Notes: generated by a model not told the origin, from the letters alone. Positions 7,415 to 16,850 are shown, counted from the stretch's first letter. The stretch: 47,303 bases of DNA from Alphaproteobacteria bacterium (GCA_028868695.1 JAGWTZ010000020.1:1-47303); one strand, 5' to 3'. A program made the numbers and translations.

Positions 7415-9967
7415 TCAGACCTGAAAATCCTGCCACTCCTGCTCATCCAGTGCGCCGGGTGCTGGGCGGTGCTGCTGCAGCAGGCCGATGACCACGGCAA
7501 CCAGCCCAAGCCCAACGGCTGGGGGCAAAAGCGCCTCGCTCACCGCATCCACATTCAACAGCATGAAGGGGAGGACAATTGCCAGTGCCATGGCTGGCAA
7601 CAGGAACAGCTGGACGGCGGAGAGCGCTGTACTTCCCCGGTTGGCCGGAGTGTGAAACAGAGATGCCATCAGGCTGCTCAACACCGCCAGAACCGCCAGC
7701 AGCCATGGCAAGTTCCATTCACTTTGCCACAGGCGCTCTGCCGCCATGAGCACAATCAAGCTGGCGGCCATCATCAAACCGGCGCCCGTCAAGGGCGGTG
7801 CGTCGCCAAAGGCGAGCATCAACAAGACAGCGGCGATTGCGAGCCCAACGCCCAGCACCATCAGAATGCGGTTAAGCCGCGCGGCATCGGCCATTTGCTG
7901 AGACACCGCGGGGTGCAAAACGTTGAAACCCGCCATTTCCAACGCCACCGCCAGCGCACCATTGGACACATTGGTTGCGGGAATGACCTCAATGCGCAGC
8001 GCTGTTGCCGGTGAACCAAAAAGCGTGGTGAGTTCCGATGGCAGTGCATCCAGAGACGGTACATCTAGATTGGCCAGCACGTCCGCCCTGTCAGCCAGCC
8101 GGTTGAAGCCGCCGAACAGGCGGTTCTCCAACTGGCGCACCTGGTTGTCATCACTGGTGGCCGCCAGAAGCGCGAGACTGCGGCGGAATTCATCGGCGGC
8201 CTGTTTCAGGCGCGGTTTGGCAGCCGCGGCTTCGGAGATATCCTTCAGGCTTTGCTGCAGGGTGTCGAGTTCATCACGCAAATCCGCAACATCCTGGCTG
8301 AGCACGGGCGTGATGCGCGGGAACTGGCTTTTCAGGGCCTGAAGTGCGGCGCGCTTTTCTTCGCCTGCCTCAGGAAGGAACATGGCCAGCCAACGCACGC
8401 CCAAAGCTGCAGGGATGGATTTCAGGCGGTTGATTGCCGCTTCGGCATCAGCCTTGGAGTGCGCAATAAGCGTGACTGGCGCATTGGCGCGGCTCATCAC
8501 CTGCGCGGGCGGCACAATGAAAATGACCGCCAGGCTTGCCGCCACCAACAGCGCGCCAAGCCCGCGCGCCAGCCATTGCCATTGGCCGGTTTCAAACAAG
8601 GCGCGGTGGGCCGGAACCAGCCATTCACTGGCCCGCCACTTCGAAGCTTCGGGAAAATAGCGCAGCAAGGCGGGACCAAGCGTGAAAATGCATAGCAGGG
8701 CGAGGCCGACCAATGCCAGGGCAGCAAGGCCCGCGGCCATCGTCGGCGCGGTGCCCAGGACCAAAAGCCCAACCCAGGGGCTGGCCATGAGGCCGGCGAG
8801 CCACAGCAGTTCCCGGCCATGAAACTGCGCCGCCAGCATGACGACGGCCTCGCCCGCCGGCTGGCCACCTGCCTGATTGACCACCGCCAAGACAAAATAT
8901 CCCGATAGCGCGCCAGCAACCATCACCAGCCCCAGCCCCAGCGGCCAGAAAGACAGCCAGCTGACACCAGCCGCACCAGCAATGCCTGCCGCCACTGCAC
9001 AAGCCATCACCAAAGGTGGCGCCATCATCACCAGCGCCATGCGCGCACGGCCCAAAGCCAGCGCCAGCAGCAAGCCGGAAAACACCAAGGCTATCAGCAA
9101 TGCGGCAAAAAACCTCGGCCATTCCATGGGCAATGGCGGCGCTTTTTCGGCAGGGTCATCTGCCTTGGCGAGATCAGCCACGGTTTGCGACGAGCTGCTG
9201 AGAACGTTGAGCAGCCGCAAGGTGAGCGCGCTGGCCGCTGCTGCCTGGCCTGGTCTTGGCAAGGCCAAAACAGTGACCACGGGGGCGGTATTGTCAGCGT
9301 CGAGATCCGCCACCTTGGCCCAATCGACCGGCTTGTCTTCGCCATGCATCAACGCTTGCACCGAAGCAGCGGATTCAGAGAACAGGTCATCGACGCCCTG
9401 CGGGTCCCTGCCCTGCTGGATGGCGTTGGAAACCTCGTTGACAAGTGTGGCCATGCTGTTGGCATTGGGCGCCTCGGCGACCGCAGCAAAAAGCGGCTTT
9501 AACGAAAGTGCATAGGCAACGCGGCCCTTGATCTCGCCCAGCGGATGATAGAGCAGACCGTGGGCATCGTAGTAGTCCCCGGTGCCGGGCGCGAACACCA
9601 ACTCGTAGATTTCGCTGTGCTGGCGCAAGGTTTGCACCAGATCGGCGCGTTGCTCGTCGAGCAGGCCCGGATCAGCATTCGAAAGCGTGATGGTTTGGAG
9701 GTTGTCGAGGCGGGAGAAGTTGGTGATGCCGCCTTCGGCCTGTGCCTGCTCGAAGGGAATGGGCCAGAGCTCCAGCATGGGCGCCTTCGCGAAATGGATG
9801 GCCAAGCCCAGCGCCATTGCCGCCAGCGCCGACCAGCCGATCACCACCAAGAGTGCATTACGCCAGGCGAGGCGCGCCAGACGCGCCAGCACCGTTGGCT
9901 TCAATCTTGGCGGCGGGGGCGGCTGGAAGTTGCGCGCCCGCAATTCATCAAAAAGGGATTGCGCCAT
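7415..9967 (-). CDS. RND/MMPL-superfamily membrane protein, possible lipid (HpnN-like) transporter
   Basis: An 850-residue protein with the duplicated RND plan. There is one helix at about 37-58, a soluble domain at about 60-285, a block of helices at about 286-490, a second soluble domain at about 495-695 containing a heptad-like stretch near 560-615, and a last block of helices at about 698-832. This fits MMPL/RND exporters, of which HpnN moves hopanoids to the outer membrane. There are no hopanoid synthesis genes in the window. Instead it follows pssA by seven bases in an operon with psd, so a role in phospholipid or other lipid movement is a reasonable guess. The sequence is alanine- and leucine-rich and diverged, so the subfamily is not certain. 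Confidence 0.8.
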   Translation of the reverse strand: MAQSLFDELRARNFQPPPPPRLKPTVLARLARLAWRNALLVVIGWSALAAMALGLAIHFAKAPMLELWPIPFEQAQAEGGITNFSRLDNLQTITLSNADPGLLDEQRADLVQTLRQHSEIYELVFAPGTGDYYDAHGLLYHPLGEIKGRVAYALSLKPLFAAVAEAPNANSMATLVNEVSNAIQQGRDPQGVDDLFSESAASVQALMHGEDKPVDWAKVADLDADNTAPVVTVLALPRPGQAAAASALTLRLLNVLSSSSQTVADLAKADDPAEKAPPLPMEWPRFFAALLIALVFSGLLLALALGRARMALVMMAPPLVMACAVAAGIAGAAGVSWLSFWPLGLGLVMVAGALSGYFVLAVVNQAGGQPAGEAVVMLAAQFHGRELLWLAGLMASPWVGLLVLGTAPTMAAGLAALALVGLALLCIFTLGPALLRYFPEASKWRASEWLVPAHRALFETGQWQWLARGLGALLVAASLAVIFIVPPAQVMSRANAPVTLIAHSKADAEAAINRLKSIPAALGVRWLAMFLPEAGEEKRAALQALKSQFPRITPVLSQDVADLRDELDTLQQSLKDISEAAAAKPRLKQAADEFRRSLALLAATSDDNQVRQLENRLFGGFNRLADRADVLANLDVPSLDALPSELTTLFGSPATALRIEVIPATNVSNGALAVALEMAGFNVLHPAVSQQMADAARLNRILMVLGVGLAIAAVLLMLAFGDAPPLTGAGLMMAASLIVLMAAERLWQSEWNLPWLLAVLAVLSSLMASLFHTPANRGSTALSAVQLFLLPAMALAIVLPFMLLNVDAVSEALLPPAVGLGLVAVVIGLLQQHRPAPGALDEQEWQDFQV

Positions 9968-9974
9968 TCACCCT

Positions 9975-10793
9975 TCAGCCTTGTTCAGCCTTTTTCCTAC
10001 GCCGGTAAGCCAACACACTGAAAGGAACAAGCAAGAGATAAATTGCCGAAAAGGCGGTGAGCACTTCCCAAGGGTAGGAGAACAAGAACACCACAAAGCC
10101 GGCCATCAGCGCCAACAGCGGCAACGCATATTCACGCGGCACGCGGGTGATGGTTTTTCCCGAGAAGGTGGGAATGCGGCTCACCATCAAAACCGCAACG
10201 AGGATTTCATAGACCGAAACAGTTTTGGCAAAGGGGTGGCCTTCATCAATCACGCCAATGAAACCGAGGTAGAGGGGTGCCAGCGACAGCAGCGCCCCTG
10301 CCGGGGCTGGCATGCCGGTGAAATAGGCGCTCATCCAGGCTGGCTTGTTGGGGTCATCCAAAGCCACATTGAAACGCGCAAGGCGCAAGGTGCAGGCGAT
10401 CGCCAGCATCAGGCTCACGGCCCAGCCGAATGTGTGCAGGCTGTTCAGCGACCAGAGATAGACGAGCAAGGCTGGCGCCACACCGAAATTCACCGAGTCA
10501 GCCAGTGAATCCAATTCCGCGCCGAAGCGCGAGGTGCCTTTCAGATAACGCGCCAAGCGGCCATCAATGGCGTCCAGCACAATGGCAAACATAATGCCGC
10601 CAACAGCGAATTCAAAATGCCCCTCGACAGCGTAGCGGATGGCGGTGACGCCGCTGCACAAGGCCACAAGGGTGAGCAGATTGGGCAACAGATAGCGGAT
10701 GGGAATGGGCCTGAAGGCGCGGGCCTGCTGTGCATGGCCGGGATGCGGTTCAGGCTTGGCTTCAGTTGCGCCGCTGGCTTTGGGTGGCTTCAT
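9975..10793 (-). CDS. pssA: CDP-diacylglycerol--serine O-phosphatidyltransferase
   Basis: Phosphatidylserine synthase, an inner-membrane enzyme that joins serine to CDP-diacylglycerol; its product goes to Psd to give phosphatidylethanolamine. The CDP-alcohol phosphatidyltransferase motif D-G-x2-A-R-x8-G-x3-D-x3-D is intact in DGRLARYLKGTSRFGAELD and the next residues, followed by several helices. I start it at the ATG at 10793 (MKPPKASG...), one base after the psd stop. A longer in-frame start at 10916 only extends into psd. The protein is 272 residues, within the range of the membrane-embedded (type II) enzymes common in alphaproteobacteria. Confidence 0.95.
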   Translation of the reverse strand: MKPPKASGATEAKPEPHPGHAQQARAFRPIPIRYLLPNLLTLVALCSGVTAIRYAVEGHFEFAVGGIMFAIVLDAIDGRLARYLKGTSRFGAELDSLADSVNFGVAPALLVYLWSLNSLHTFGWAVSLMLAIACTLRLARFNVALDDPNKPAWMSAYFTGMPAPAGALLSLAPLYLGFIGVIDEGHPFAKTVSVYEILVAVLMVSRIPTFSGKTITRVPREYALPLLALMAGFVVFLFSYPWEVLTAFSAIYLLLVPFSVLAYRRRKKAEQG

Positions 10794-10794
10794 G

Positions 10795-11499
10795 TCATTC
10801 CATCCGCGAGGCACGCGCCCCGCCCATGACGGCAAGATCCGCCAGCACCGTTTCGCCCGCCACGCTGCGCTGGCCAAGGCAAACCAGGGGAGCGACATCG
10901 CGCGGCAAGTAGACATCCACCCGGCTGCCGAAGCGGATCAAGCCAAAGCGTTGCCCGGCCATGAGCTGATCACCCTCGCCCACAAACTTCACGATGCGGC
11001 GGGCAATCAGGCCTGCAATCTGCACCACGCCAATGCGCTGGCCAGACGCAGTTTCAAGGGTGAGGGCCTGGCGCTCGTTGTCTTCGCTTGCCTTGTCCAA
11101 CTCAGCGTTGATGAAGAGGCCGGGCACATATGTCAGCCGCGTGAGGCGGGCCTTGATGGGCGCGCGGTTGATGTGCACATCAAACACATTCATGAAAATG
11201 GAAATGCGCGTCATGGCTTCACGCGGCAGATCCAATTCGGTGGGCGGGATCACCTGCTCGATTGCGCTGATGCGGCCATCAGCCGGAGCGATCAACAGGG
11301 TTTCGCCCAGCGGCGTCACGCGCTGAGGGTCGCGGAAGAAATAGGCGCACCACAGGCACAGCACCACGCCCAGCCAACCCAGCGCCGGCCAGGCAAGCCA
11401 GAAAAGCAGCAGGGTGACGGCGGCGAAAATGGCCACAAAACGCCATCCCTCCTTGTGGACAGGCGCCAGGCCGGAAGAGATGCTTTGAACGAGCGACAT
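10795..11499 (-). CDS. psd: Phosphatidylserine decarboxylase proenzyme
   Basis: A 234-residue Psd of the short class. Two hydrophobic stretches near the N-terminus are followed by the catalytic fold with [12 protein letters not shown], a family hallmark. The self-cleavage site is the Gly-Ser in [11 protein letters not shown]; the serine becomes the pyruvoyl group of the alpha chain. It makes phosphatidylethanolamine at the inner membrane. Transcribed just before pssA with one base between, so synthase and decarboxylase are probably made together, followed by the RND protein. Confidence 0.95.
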   Translation of the reverse strand: MSLVQSISSGLAPVHKEGWRFVAIFAAVTLLLFWLAWPALGWLGVVLCLWCAYFFRDPQRVTPLGETLLIAPADGRISAIEQVIPPTELDLPREAMTRISIFMNVFDVHINRAPIKARLTRLTYVPGLFINAELDKASEDNERQALTLETASGQRIGVVQIAGLIARRIVKFVGEGDQLMAGQRFGLIRFGSRVDVYLPRDVAPLVCLGQRSVAGETVLADLAVMGGARASRME

Positions 11500-11544
11500 A
11501 TAGACTCCGATTTGCGCTCGTTATGGTCCATTCCGGTGAAAAGC

Positions 11545-11581
11545 AAAAGGGCCTGCCATCTCCCCCGAGAATGGCAGGCCC
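11545..11581 (-). terminator. Rho-independent terminator of the YbjQ-family gene
   Basis: An 11-base-pair stem, GGGCCTGCCAT at 11549-11559 with ATGGCAGGCCC at 11571-11581, is followed on the minus strand by TTTT (11548-11545) and soon after by another TTTT. It lies between the YbjQ-family stop and the psd start, so it should end transcription of the former and give psd-pssA-RND its own promoter. Confidence 0.85.
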
Positions 11582-11673
11582 AAAAGGCTGAATTCAGTGC
11601 CGCGGCTCTTGCTGGCTGCTTGCACGCTTGGCCGGAAGGAAGCCCAGGGCCCCCTTCCCGGCCGGGTTCGATG

Positions 11674-12102
11674 TCAATGCATCAGGCTGGACACAAGGCG
11701 GATGGCCGGCTTGTCAAAGACCGGGATGGCGCTGAAGGCGTCATCGTCATTCGCCGCATTGCCGAAGGCGGGCATGGCCTGGGGCAGGCTTGCGGTTTTC
11801 ACCGCCGTGCCGGTGGCTACAGCCTGGAACAGGCCATCGCTCAATTCCATGATTTCAAGCTTCAGGGAGATGATGGCGTCTGCACCCAGAACCTTGGCCT
11901 GGGTCAAGATCTTGGCTTCTGCGCCTTCCTTGGCCTGCTGCAGGCCTTCGGCCATCTCTTCCATGGTGGTGTAGGACAGGCCGCGCAGGCCGCCGTGGTT
12001 GAACTTCATGATGCGGCGTGACCAAAGCACCGATGCGCGCACCACGCCGAGCGTCTCTTCCACCATACGCCCGGCAACTGTCTCCGTTGTCGTGATCTTC
12101 AT
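11674..12102 (-). CDS. YbjQ/UPF0145-family protein (putative heavy-metal-binding domain)
   Basis: A 142-residue protein beginning MKITTTETVAGR, with the conserved GLRGLSYTTMEEMAEGLQQAK-type segment and the GADAII core of the YbjQ family. Members form pentameric rings; a metal-binding role is proposed from structure but not proven. The start at 12102 is preceded by GGGGA about nine bases upstream. A longer in-frame start at 12174 has no such site and adds atypical sequence. It is a single-gene unit with its own terminator. The C-terminal 40 residues after the core are acidic and not recognised. Confidence 0.8.
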   Translation of the reverse strand: MKITTTETVAGRMVEETLGVVRASVLWSRRIMKFNHGGLRGLSYTTMEEMAEGLQQAKEGAEAKILTQAKVLGADAIISLKLEIMELSDGLFQAVATGTAVKTASLPQAMPAFGNAANDDDAFSAIPVFDKPAIRLVSSLMH

Positions 12103-12318
12103 TTGACTAGTCCCCAATTTCTTTTTGATGGCGCCACCCATGCTGGCAGCTTGCTCACCGTTTGAATGCCGCATTCGCTGCGGTCGATGGGGTTACCTTG
12201 CGCTCCAGAAGTAAACAAAAATGAATCCGCACGGCATTTTCATCAAATTTGACGCGTATTTTCCGGGCATTTGGCCCGCAGCGTTAATGACGGCTTCGGT
12301 TTTGTGCTTACCGGAGTG

Positions 12319-12338
12319 TTGATTCAGGCTTGATTCAG
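12319..12338. repeat. Two 9-base direct repeats with 11-base period
   Basis: TTGATTCAG occurs at 12319-12327 and again at 12330-12338, one helical turn apart. Each contains a GANTC site of the type methylated by CcrM in alphaproteobacteria. It sits just beyond the Atm1-type stop in the 251-base gap upstream of the YbjQ-family gene; the rest of that gap shows no gene. A regulator site is possible, but chance or local duplication is equally so. Confidence 0.4.
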
Positions 12339-12353
12339 CACGCGGCGAAAGGA

Positions 12354-14192
12354 TCAGGCAACTTCCAGCGTTTCGGCCAGCTTGCGGCGGGCTTCATCGG
12401 CCTGCTGCTGGCGGTTCCACATGGTTGCATAGAGACCTTTCTTGCGCAGCAGGGCGGAATGCGTGCCACGCTCCACCACCTGGCCTTTTTCCAGCACAAG
12501 GATTTCATCGGCCTCAATCACCGTGGAAAGGCGGTGGGCGATGACCAGCGTTGTGCGGTTCTTCGATACATTGCGGAGCGCGGATTGGATTTCCTGCTCC
12601 GTCAAACTGTCCAGCGCCGAGGTCGCCTCATCGAGGATCAGGATGGGGGGAGACTTAAGGATGGTGCGGGCAATTGAAACGCGCTGCTTTTCACCACCTG
12701 AGAGCTTGAGGCCGCGTTCGCCCACCAGACTTTCGTAGGACTTGGGCAGGCTCATCACAAAATTGTGGATCTGCGCGAGCTTCGCCGCTTGCTCAACTTC
12801 CGCGTCAGTGGCGTCAGGCCTCCCATAACGGATGTTGTAACGCACCGTGTCATTGAACAGCACGGTATCCTGCGGCACCATGCCAATGGCGCGCCGCAGG
12901 CTCTCCTGCTGCACGCCGGCAATATCCTGCCCATCAATCAGAATGCGGCCGCCTGTCACGTCGTAGAAGCGGAACAGCAGGCGCGAGATTGTTGATTTGC
13001 CAGCGCCGGAAGGGCCAACGATGGCCACTGTCTTGCCCGCGGGCACATGCAGGGAAATGCCTTTGAGAATGGGCCGCGCTTGGTCATAGGCGAAGGAGAC
13101 GTTTTCAAAGACGATTTCACCCTTGCCTGCCACGAAAGCCGGTGCGCTGGGCTTGTCGGCAATTTCGCCATGTTCGCGCAGGATCGAGAACATGCCCTCG
13201 ACGTCGATGAGGCCCTGCTTGATCTCGCGGTAGGAGGACCCGATGAAGTTCAGCGGCATGTAGAGCTGGATCATCAGGCTGTTGATCAGCACCAGGCTGC
13301 CCACCGTGGCCTGGCCCCTGAGGATGGCGGCAATCGACATGGCCATGACGATGGTGAGGCCGATTGAATAGATGACGGCCTGGCCCGCGTTGAGCCCGGC
13401 CAAAGACACCCAGGTTTTAATGGCAGCGTTTTCGTAACGCGCCATGGCGCCGTCATAGCGCTCGGCCTCATGCTTTTCGTTGCCGAAATATTTGACGGTT
13501 TCGAAATTGAGCAGACTGTCGATCGCCTTGGTACCGGCGTCATTGTCGGCCTCGTTCATGGCGCGGCGGATGCCGATGCGACGCTCTGTGGCCCAATAGG
13601 TGAACCAGATATAGGCCACGATGGTGACGGCGATGACCACCACATAGGTCCAGTCAAAGGACCAATTGATCATCACGCAGACCAGCATAATTTCCAGCGC
13701 GGTCGGGAAAGTGTTGAACAGCGCAAAGCGCAAAACTGAATCCACGCCATTGATGCCGCGCGAAATGATGCGACTGAGCGCGCCGGTTTTGCGCTCCAGG
13801 TGATATTTCAGCGAGAGATGGTGCAGGTGGATGAAAGTGGAGGTGGAAAGGGCACGCACCGTGCGCTGGCCGACCTTGGCGAAGATCGCGTCACGCATCT
13901 GCGCGAAGACCACCATGAAAATGCGGCCCAGGCCGTAGGCGAGCACCATGAAGAATGGAACGGAAAGAAGCGCAGCTTCCAGGCCATGGGTGGCTGAAAT
14001 GCCATCGGTTGCGGCCTTGAAGGCATAGGGCGCTGCGACCGTCACCACTTTGGAAAGCACCAAGAGCAGCATGGCAATGACCACGCGAGCCTTGAGGTCT
14101 GCCCTACCCTGCGGCCAGAGATAGGGCAGCAAATGCTGCATGGTTTTCCATTGGCTGGCTTCAGCCATCTGGCCGGTGGCGCGGTTTCGCAT
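12354..14192 (-). CDS. Atm1-type ABC exporter (permease-ATPase half transporter)
   Basis: A 612-residue half transporter. The N-terminal six-helix domain (about 35-320) carries AMNEADNDAGTKAIDSLL and NFETVKYFGNE at about 211-238, a signature of the Atm1/HMT family that exports glutathione-linked metal or sulfur compounds. The ATPase domain has Walker A GPSGAGKS at 393-400, signature LSGGEKQR at 497-504, Walker B ILILDEA at 517-523 and the switch His553. Homologues support cytosolic Fe-S or heavy-metal tolerance. Its start shares a base with the stop of the LysM gene (TAATG at 14190-14194), implying coupled translation. Confidence 0.9.
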   Translation of the reverse strand: MRNRATGQMAEASQWKTMQHLLPYLWPQGRADLKARVVIAMLLLVLSKVVTVAAPYAFKAATDGISATHGLEAALLSVPFFMVLAYGLGRIFMVVFAQMRDAIFAKVGQRTVRALSTSTFIHLHHLSLKYHLERKTGALSRIISRGINGVDSVLRFALFNTFPTALEIMLVCVMINWSFDWTYVVVIAVTIVAYIWFTYWATERRIGIRRAMNEADNDAGTKAIDSLLNFETVKYFGNEKHEAERYDGAMARYENAAIKTWVSLAGLNAGQAVIYSIGLTIVMAMSIAAILRGQATVGSLVLINSLMIQLYMPLNFIGSSYREIKQGLIDVEGMFSILREHGEIADKPSAPAFVAGKGEIVFENVSFAYDQARPILKGISLHVPAGKTVAIVGPSGAGKSTISRLLFRFYDVTGGRILIDGQDIAGVQQESLRRAIGMVPQDTVLFNDTVRYNIRYGRPDATDAEVEQAAKLAQIHNFVMSLPKSYESLVGERGLKLSGGEKQRVSIARTILKSPPILILDEATSALDSLTEQEIQSALRNVSKNRTTLVIAHRLSTVIEADEILVLEKGQVVERGTHSALLRKKGLYATMWNRQQQADEARRKLAETLEVA

Positions 14193-15268
14193 TATTGACC
14201 TGTCTTGCTGGGAGCTGTGAGGATTTGGCCGGGATAGATCAGGCCGGGGTTGCGGATCTGGCCCTTGTTGGCTTCGAAGATGATGGTGTAGTTCCGGCCA
14301 GCGCCATAAATGTCACGCGACAGGCGCCAGAGATTGTTGCCGGGCTGAACGGTAATGGTGTGGGGCTGTGGCGCAACAGGGCTGGCGGCTGCGTTTCCAT
14401 CGGCTGGGGCGGCGGGCTGCTGGGTTTCAGCAAGCTTGGCGGGCTCTTCGCGCTTGAATGGCAGGGCCACGCGGGAGAGCACGCTGCCATCTTGCGTCAC
14501 CTCATCGGCGCGCAATTCATGCGTGCCGGGGGCAATGCCGTGTTCATCCTTGTAGGCCCAATTGCCTGAGGCATCCGCCCTGGCATCGCCTGCCAAGGCA
14601 TTGTCGACATAGAGCCGCACGTCATTGCCGGCATGGGCGCGGCCTGCAAATTGAATGGCGCCAGCACCGTCATAATCCACAGCATCGATGCTCACTGAAT
14701 CCGGCGCGGCCTTGGGGGCCTGCACCACTTTCGGCGCCTCGCCCGGGGCGAGAACGGCAACCGTGGTTTCAGCGGGCGCCTTTGGCTTGATGGAAACGGC
14801 CACGGTTTGGCTGGAGGGCGTTGCCTTGTCACCTGATGTGGCGAGCAGCGACAAGGCCCCTTCACCTTCCGGCAATGGCTTTTCCGGAGTGATGACAAAC
14901 TCGCCGGCATCGTTGGCTTTGGCGGTGGCGATGGTGGTGCCGTTCAGCTGCAGGGCAACATCGGCGCCCGGCGCGGCACGCCCGGCGATCACGGCATTGC
15001 CATCCGGGCTGATGCGGGCCGTGTCAAAGCTGGGCACCACCTCGGGCGGCGAAGCCGGCTGGGGCGCGGCCTGGGCAGCGGCAACTGGCTGTGCTTCGGC
15101 TGGCTTGGCCTCCGGTGCGGCAGGTGCAAGCTGCGCCGGCGCCTCAACCTTCTGGGGCAAAGGCGGCGTGGCCGGGCGCAACAGGGCAAAATAGCCGGTG
15201 GCTGCGGCGGCTGCGACAACCAGCCCGGAGAAGACCACCAAGGGCGTTTTGTTCATGAAATGATTCAA
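14192..15268 (-). CDS. LysM peptidoglycan-binding protein with N-terminal membrane anchor
   Basis: A 358-residue envelope protein. A short basic head and one helix at about 8-30 are followed by an Ala/Pro-rich linker (about 33-80), two similar beta-rich segments (about 84-160 and 190-270) in which GRAAPGADVALQLNG and GRAHAGNDVRLYVDN look like repeated Ig-like modules, a second linker, and a LysM domain at about 303-352 (HTITVQPGNNLWRLSRDIYG...). It is probably anchored in the inner membrane and binds the cell wall. Such LysM proteins recur in Hyphomicrobiales with unknown precise role. It is transcribed into the Atm1-type gene with overlapping stop and start, and is divergent from the LOG gene. 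Confidence 0.85.
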   Translation of the reverse strand: MNHFMNKTPLVVFSGLVVAAAAATGYFALLRPATPPLPQKVEAPAQLAPAAPEAKPAEAQPVAAAQAAPQPASPPEVVPSFDTARISPDGNAVIAGRAAPGADVALQLNGTTIATAKANDAGEFVITPEKPLPEGEGALSLLATSGDKATPSSQTVAVSIKPKAPAETTVAVLAPGEAPKVVQAPKAAPDSVSIDAVDYDGAGAIQFAGRAHAGNDVRLYVDNALAGDARADASGNWAYKDEHGIAPGTHELRADEVTQDGSVLSRVALPFKREEPAKLAETQQPAAPADGNAAASPVAPQPHTITVQPGNNLWRLSRDIYGAGRNYTIIFEANKGQIRNPGLIYPGQILTAPSKTGQ

Positions 15269-15344
15269 CTGGTAAGTTAGCGTTTCGGCTCACATATAGG
15301 CGTGAGTCGGCCCCACAGTAAGGCCCCTGATTGGAAAAGCGGAT

Positions 15345-15953
15345 ATGTCTTCAAAGCCCCCCCGGCACAGGTTGTGCGTCTATTGCGGCTCAAGCCCAGG
15401 CAAAAGCCCGGCCTATCTGGCGGCGGCCGGAGCCTTGGGCGAGGCGATGGCGGCGGCCGGAATCGGGCTGGTTTACGGAGGCGGCTCCATCGGGCTGATG
15501 GGCGAGGTGGCCCGCGCGGTTCTCAAATCCGGCGGGCATGTGACTGGCATCATCCCGCAATTCCTGGTGGCGAAGGAACGGATGCTGGATGGTGTGAGCG
15601 AGCTGATCGTCACCCGTTCCATGCATGAGCGCAAACACCTGATGTTTGAACATTCCACGGGCTTCGTCGCCCTGCCCGGCGGCATTGGCACGCTGGAGGA
15701 ATTGGCGGAGATCACCACCTGGGCGCAGTTGAACCAGCATGCAAAGCCGATCATCGTGTGTGATGTGGCGGGCTATTGGGGGCACTTGCTGGGGCTGCTG
15801 CAACACATGCGTGCAGAAGGCTTCATCCGCGCCGAAGCCGATGTTTTCCTCGACATTGCAAAATCTGTTGGTGAGGTGATCCCGCTTTATGAGCAACGCC
15901 TTGCCACGGCGCGGCCCAAGATCCCGCTGGCGGCAATCAAGGATCAGTTATGA
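15345..15953 (+). CDS. LOG-family protein (TIGR00730; nucleoside 5'-monophosphate phosphoribohydrolase type)
   Basis: A 202-residue Rossmann protein. The N-terminal CVYCGSSPG and the signature PGGIGTLEE at 111-119 identify the LOG/TIGR00730 family. Plant and some bacterial members release cytokinin bases from riboside monophosphates, and others act on AMP. The Arg-Lys pair at 96-97 lies in the usual active-site region. It is divergent from the LysM gene across a 76-base gap and convergent with rarD, whose last six bases overlap its end. The family is clear; the physiological substrate is unknown. Confidence 0.9.
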   Translation: MSSKPPRHRLCVYCGSSPGKSPAYLAAAGALGEAMAAAGIGLVYGGGSIGLMGEVARAVLKSGGHVTGIIPQFLVAKERMLDGVSELIVTRSMHERKHLMFEHSTGFVALPGGIGTLEELAEITTWAQLNQHAKPIIVCDVAGYWGHLLGLLQHMRAEGFIRAEADVFLDIAKSVGEVIPLYEQRLATARPKIPLAAIKDQL

Positions 15954-16850
15954 GGCGTTGCGCAATTCGGCGCGCAGTGACGACCACGAATAGATCGCCA
16001 GCGCGCACCAGATGATCGCGAAGCCGGCCAGCTTCCAGGGATTGAGCGTTTCGCCAAACCAGAACACGGCGGTGAGGAACACCATGGATGGCGAAAGATA
16101 TTGCATCAGGCCAGCCGTGGAATAGCGTATCAACTTGATTGACGCGGAATAGAACAGCAGCGCGCCCGCCGTGTAGAGGCCGCAGCCCATCAGCATCAGC
16201 GTGCTGAATGAATCCTGCCCGAAATGCAATTCGCCGCGCGTTGAGAGCCAATAGTCAACAGCCAGCAGCGGGATGAGTGTCAGAACCACTTCCACCAGGA
16301 AACCATCGATCGGCCCCACTGGCATGATCTTCCGCAGGTAGCCATAGAGGCAAAAAGTGGCGGCCAGCGACAGGCCGATAAATGGAAAAACGCCTGTGCC
16401 CAAAGTCACCACCAGCACGGCCACAACGGCAAGGCCAATCGCAACCATTTGCGGCCGGGTAAAGCGCTCTCCGAGAAAAATGAAACCGACAGCCACGTTC
16501 AAGAGCGGATTGATGAAATAACCCAGGCTGGCATCCAGCGTGTGGCCGTTGGTTATGCACCAGATGTATAGCGTCCAATTAAAGACCACCAGCAGGCTGG
16601 TGAAAAACAACAGGGCCAGAAGGCGCGGGCTTTTCAGGATGCTCCAGACGCGCGGCAGCAAGCCCGTGTAAAGGACAACGCCGAGACCGATGGGCACGCT
16701 CCACACCGCGCGGTGGACGGCAATCTCCAGCGGGTTGATGTAGCGGATGAAGCCAAAATAGGCCGCCATTGTGCCCCAGAAGAGGTGGGCCGTTATGGCA
16801 TAGATCACGCCCTTGTGCTGGCTGCTGAGATTTTCGGTGATTGCCGTCAT
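15948..16850 (-). CDS. rarD: RarD-like EamA transporter
   Basis: A 300-residue inner-membrane protein with about ten helices in two EamA halves. The opening HKGVIYAITAHLFWG and the central NWTLYIWCITNGHTLDASLGYFINPL region (split here across about residues 115-140) are typical of the RarD subgroup. Its transport substrate is not established. It lies 64 bases downstream of cimA and probably belongs to the cysS-peptide-cimA unit. Its end overlaps the LOG gene tail to tail. Confidence 0.88.
   Translation of the reverse strand: MTAITENLSSQHKGVIYAITAHLFWGTMAAYFGFIRYINPLEIAVHRAVWSVPIGLGVVLYTGLLPRVWSILKSPRLLALLFFTSLLVVFNWTLYIWCITNGHTLDASLGYFINPLLNVAVGFIFLGERFTRPQMVAIGLAVVAVLVVTLGTGVFPFIGLSLAATFCLYGYLRKIMPVGPIDGFLVEVVLTLIPLLAVDYWLSTRGELHFGQDSFSTLMLMGCGLYTAGALLFYSASIKLIRYSTAGLMQYLSPSMVFLTAVFWFGETLNPWKLAGFAIIWCALAIYSWSSLRAELRNAS

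Noticed and set aside
10699-12021. 440-codon plus-strand frame
   Set aside because: Lies antisense to pssA, psd and the YbjQ-family gene and its protein is a His/Gln/Ala-rich shadow with no family features.
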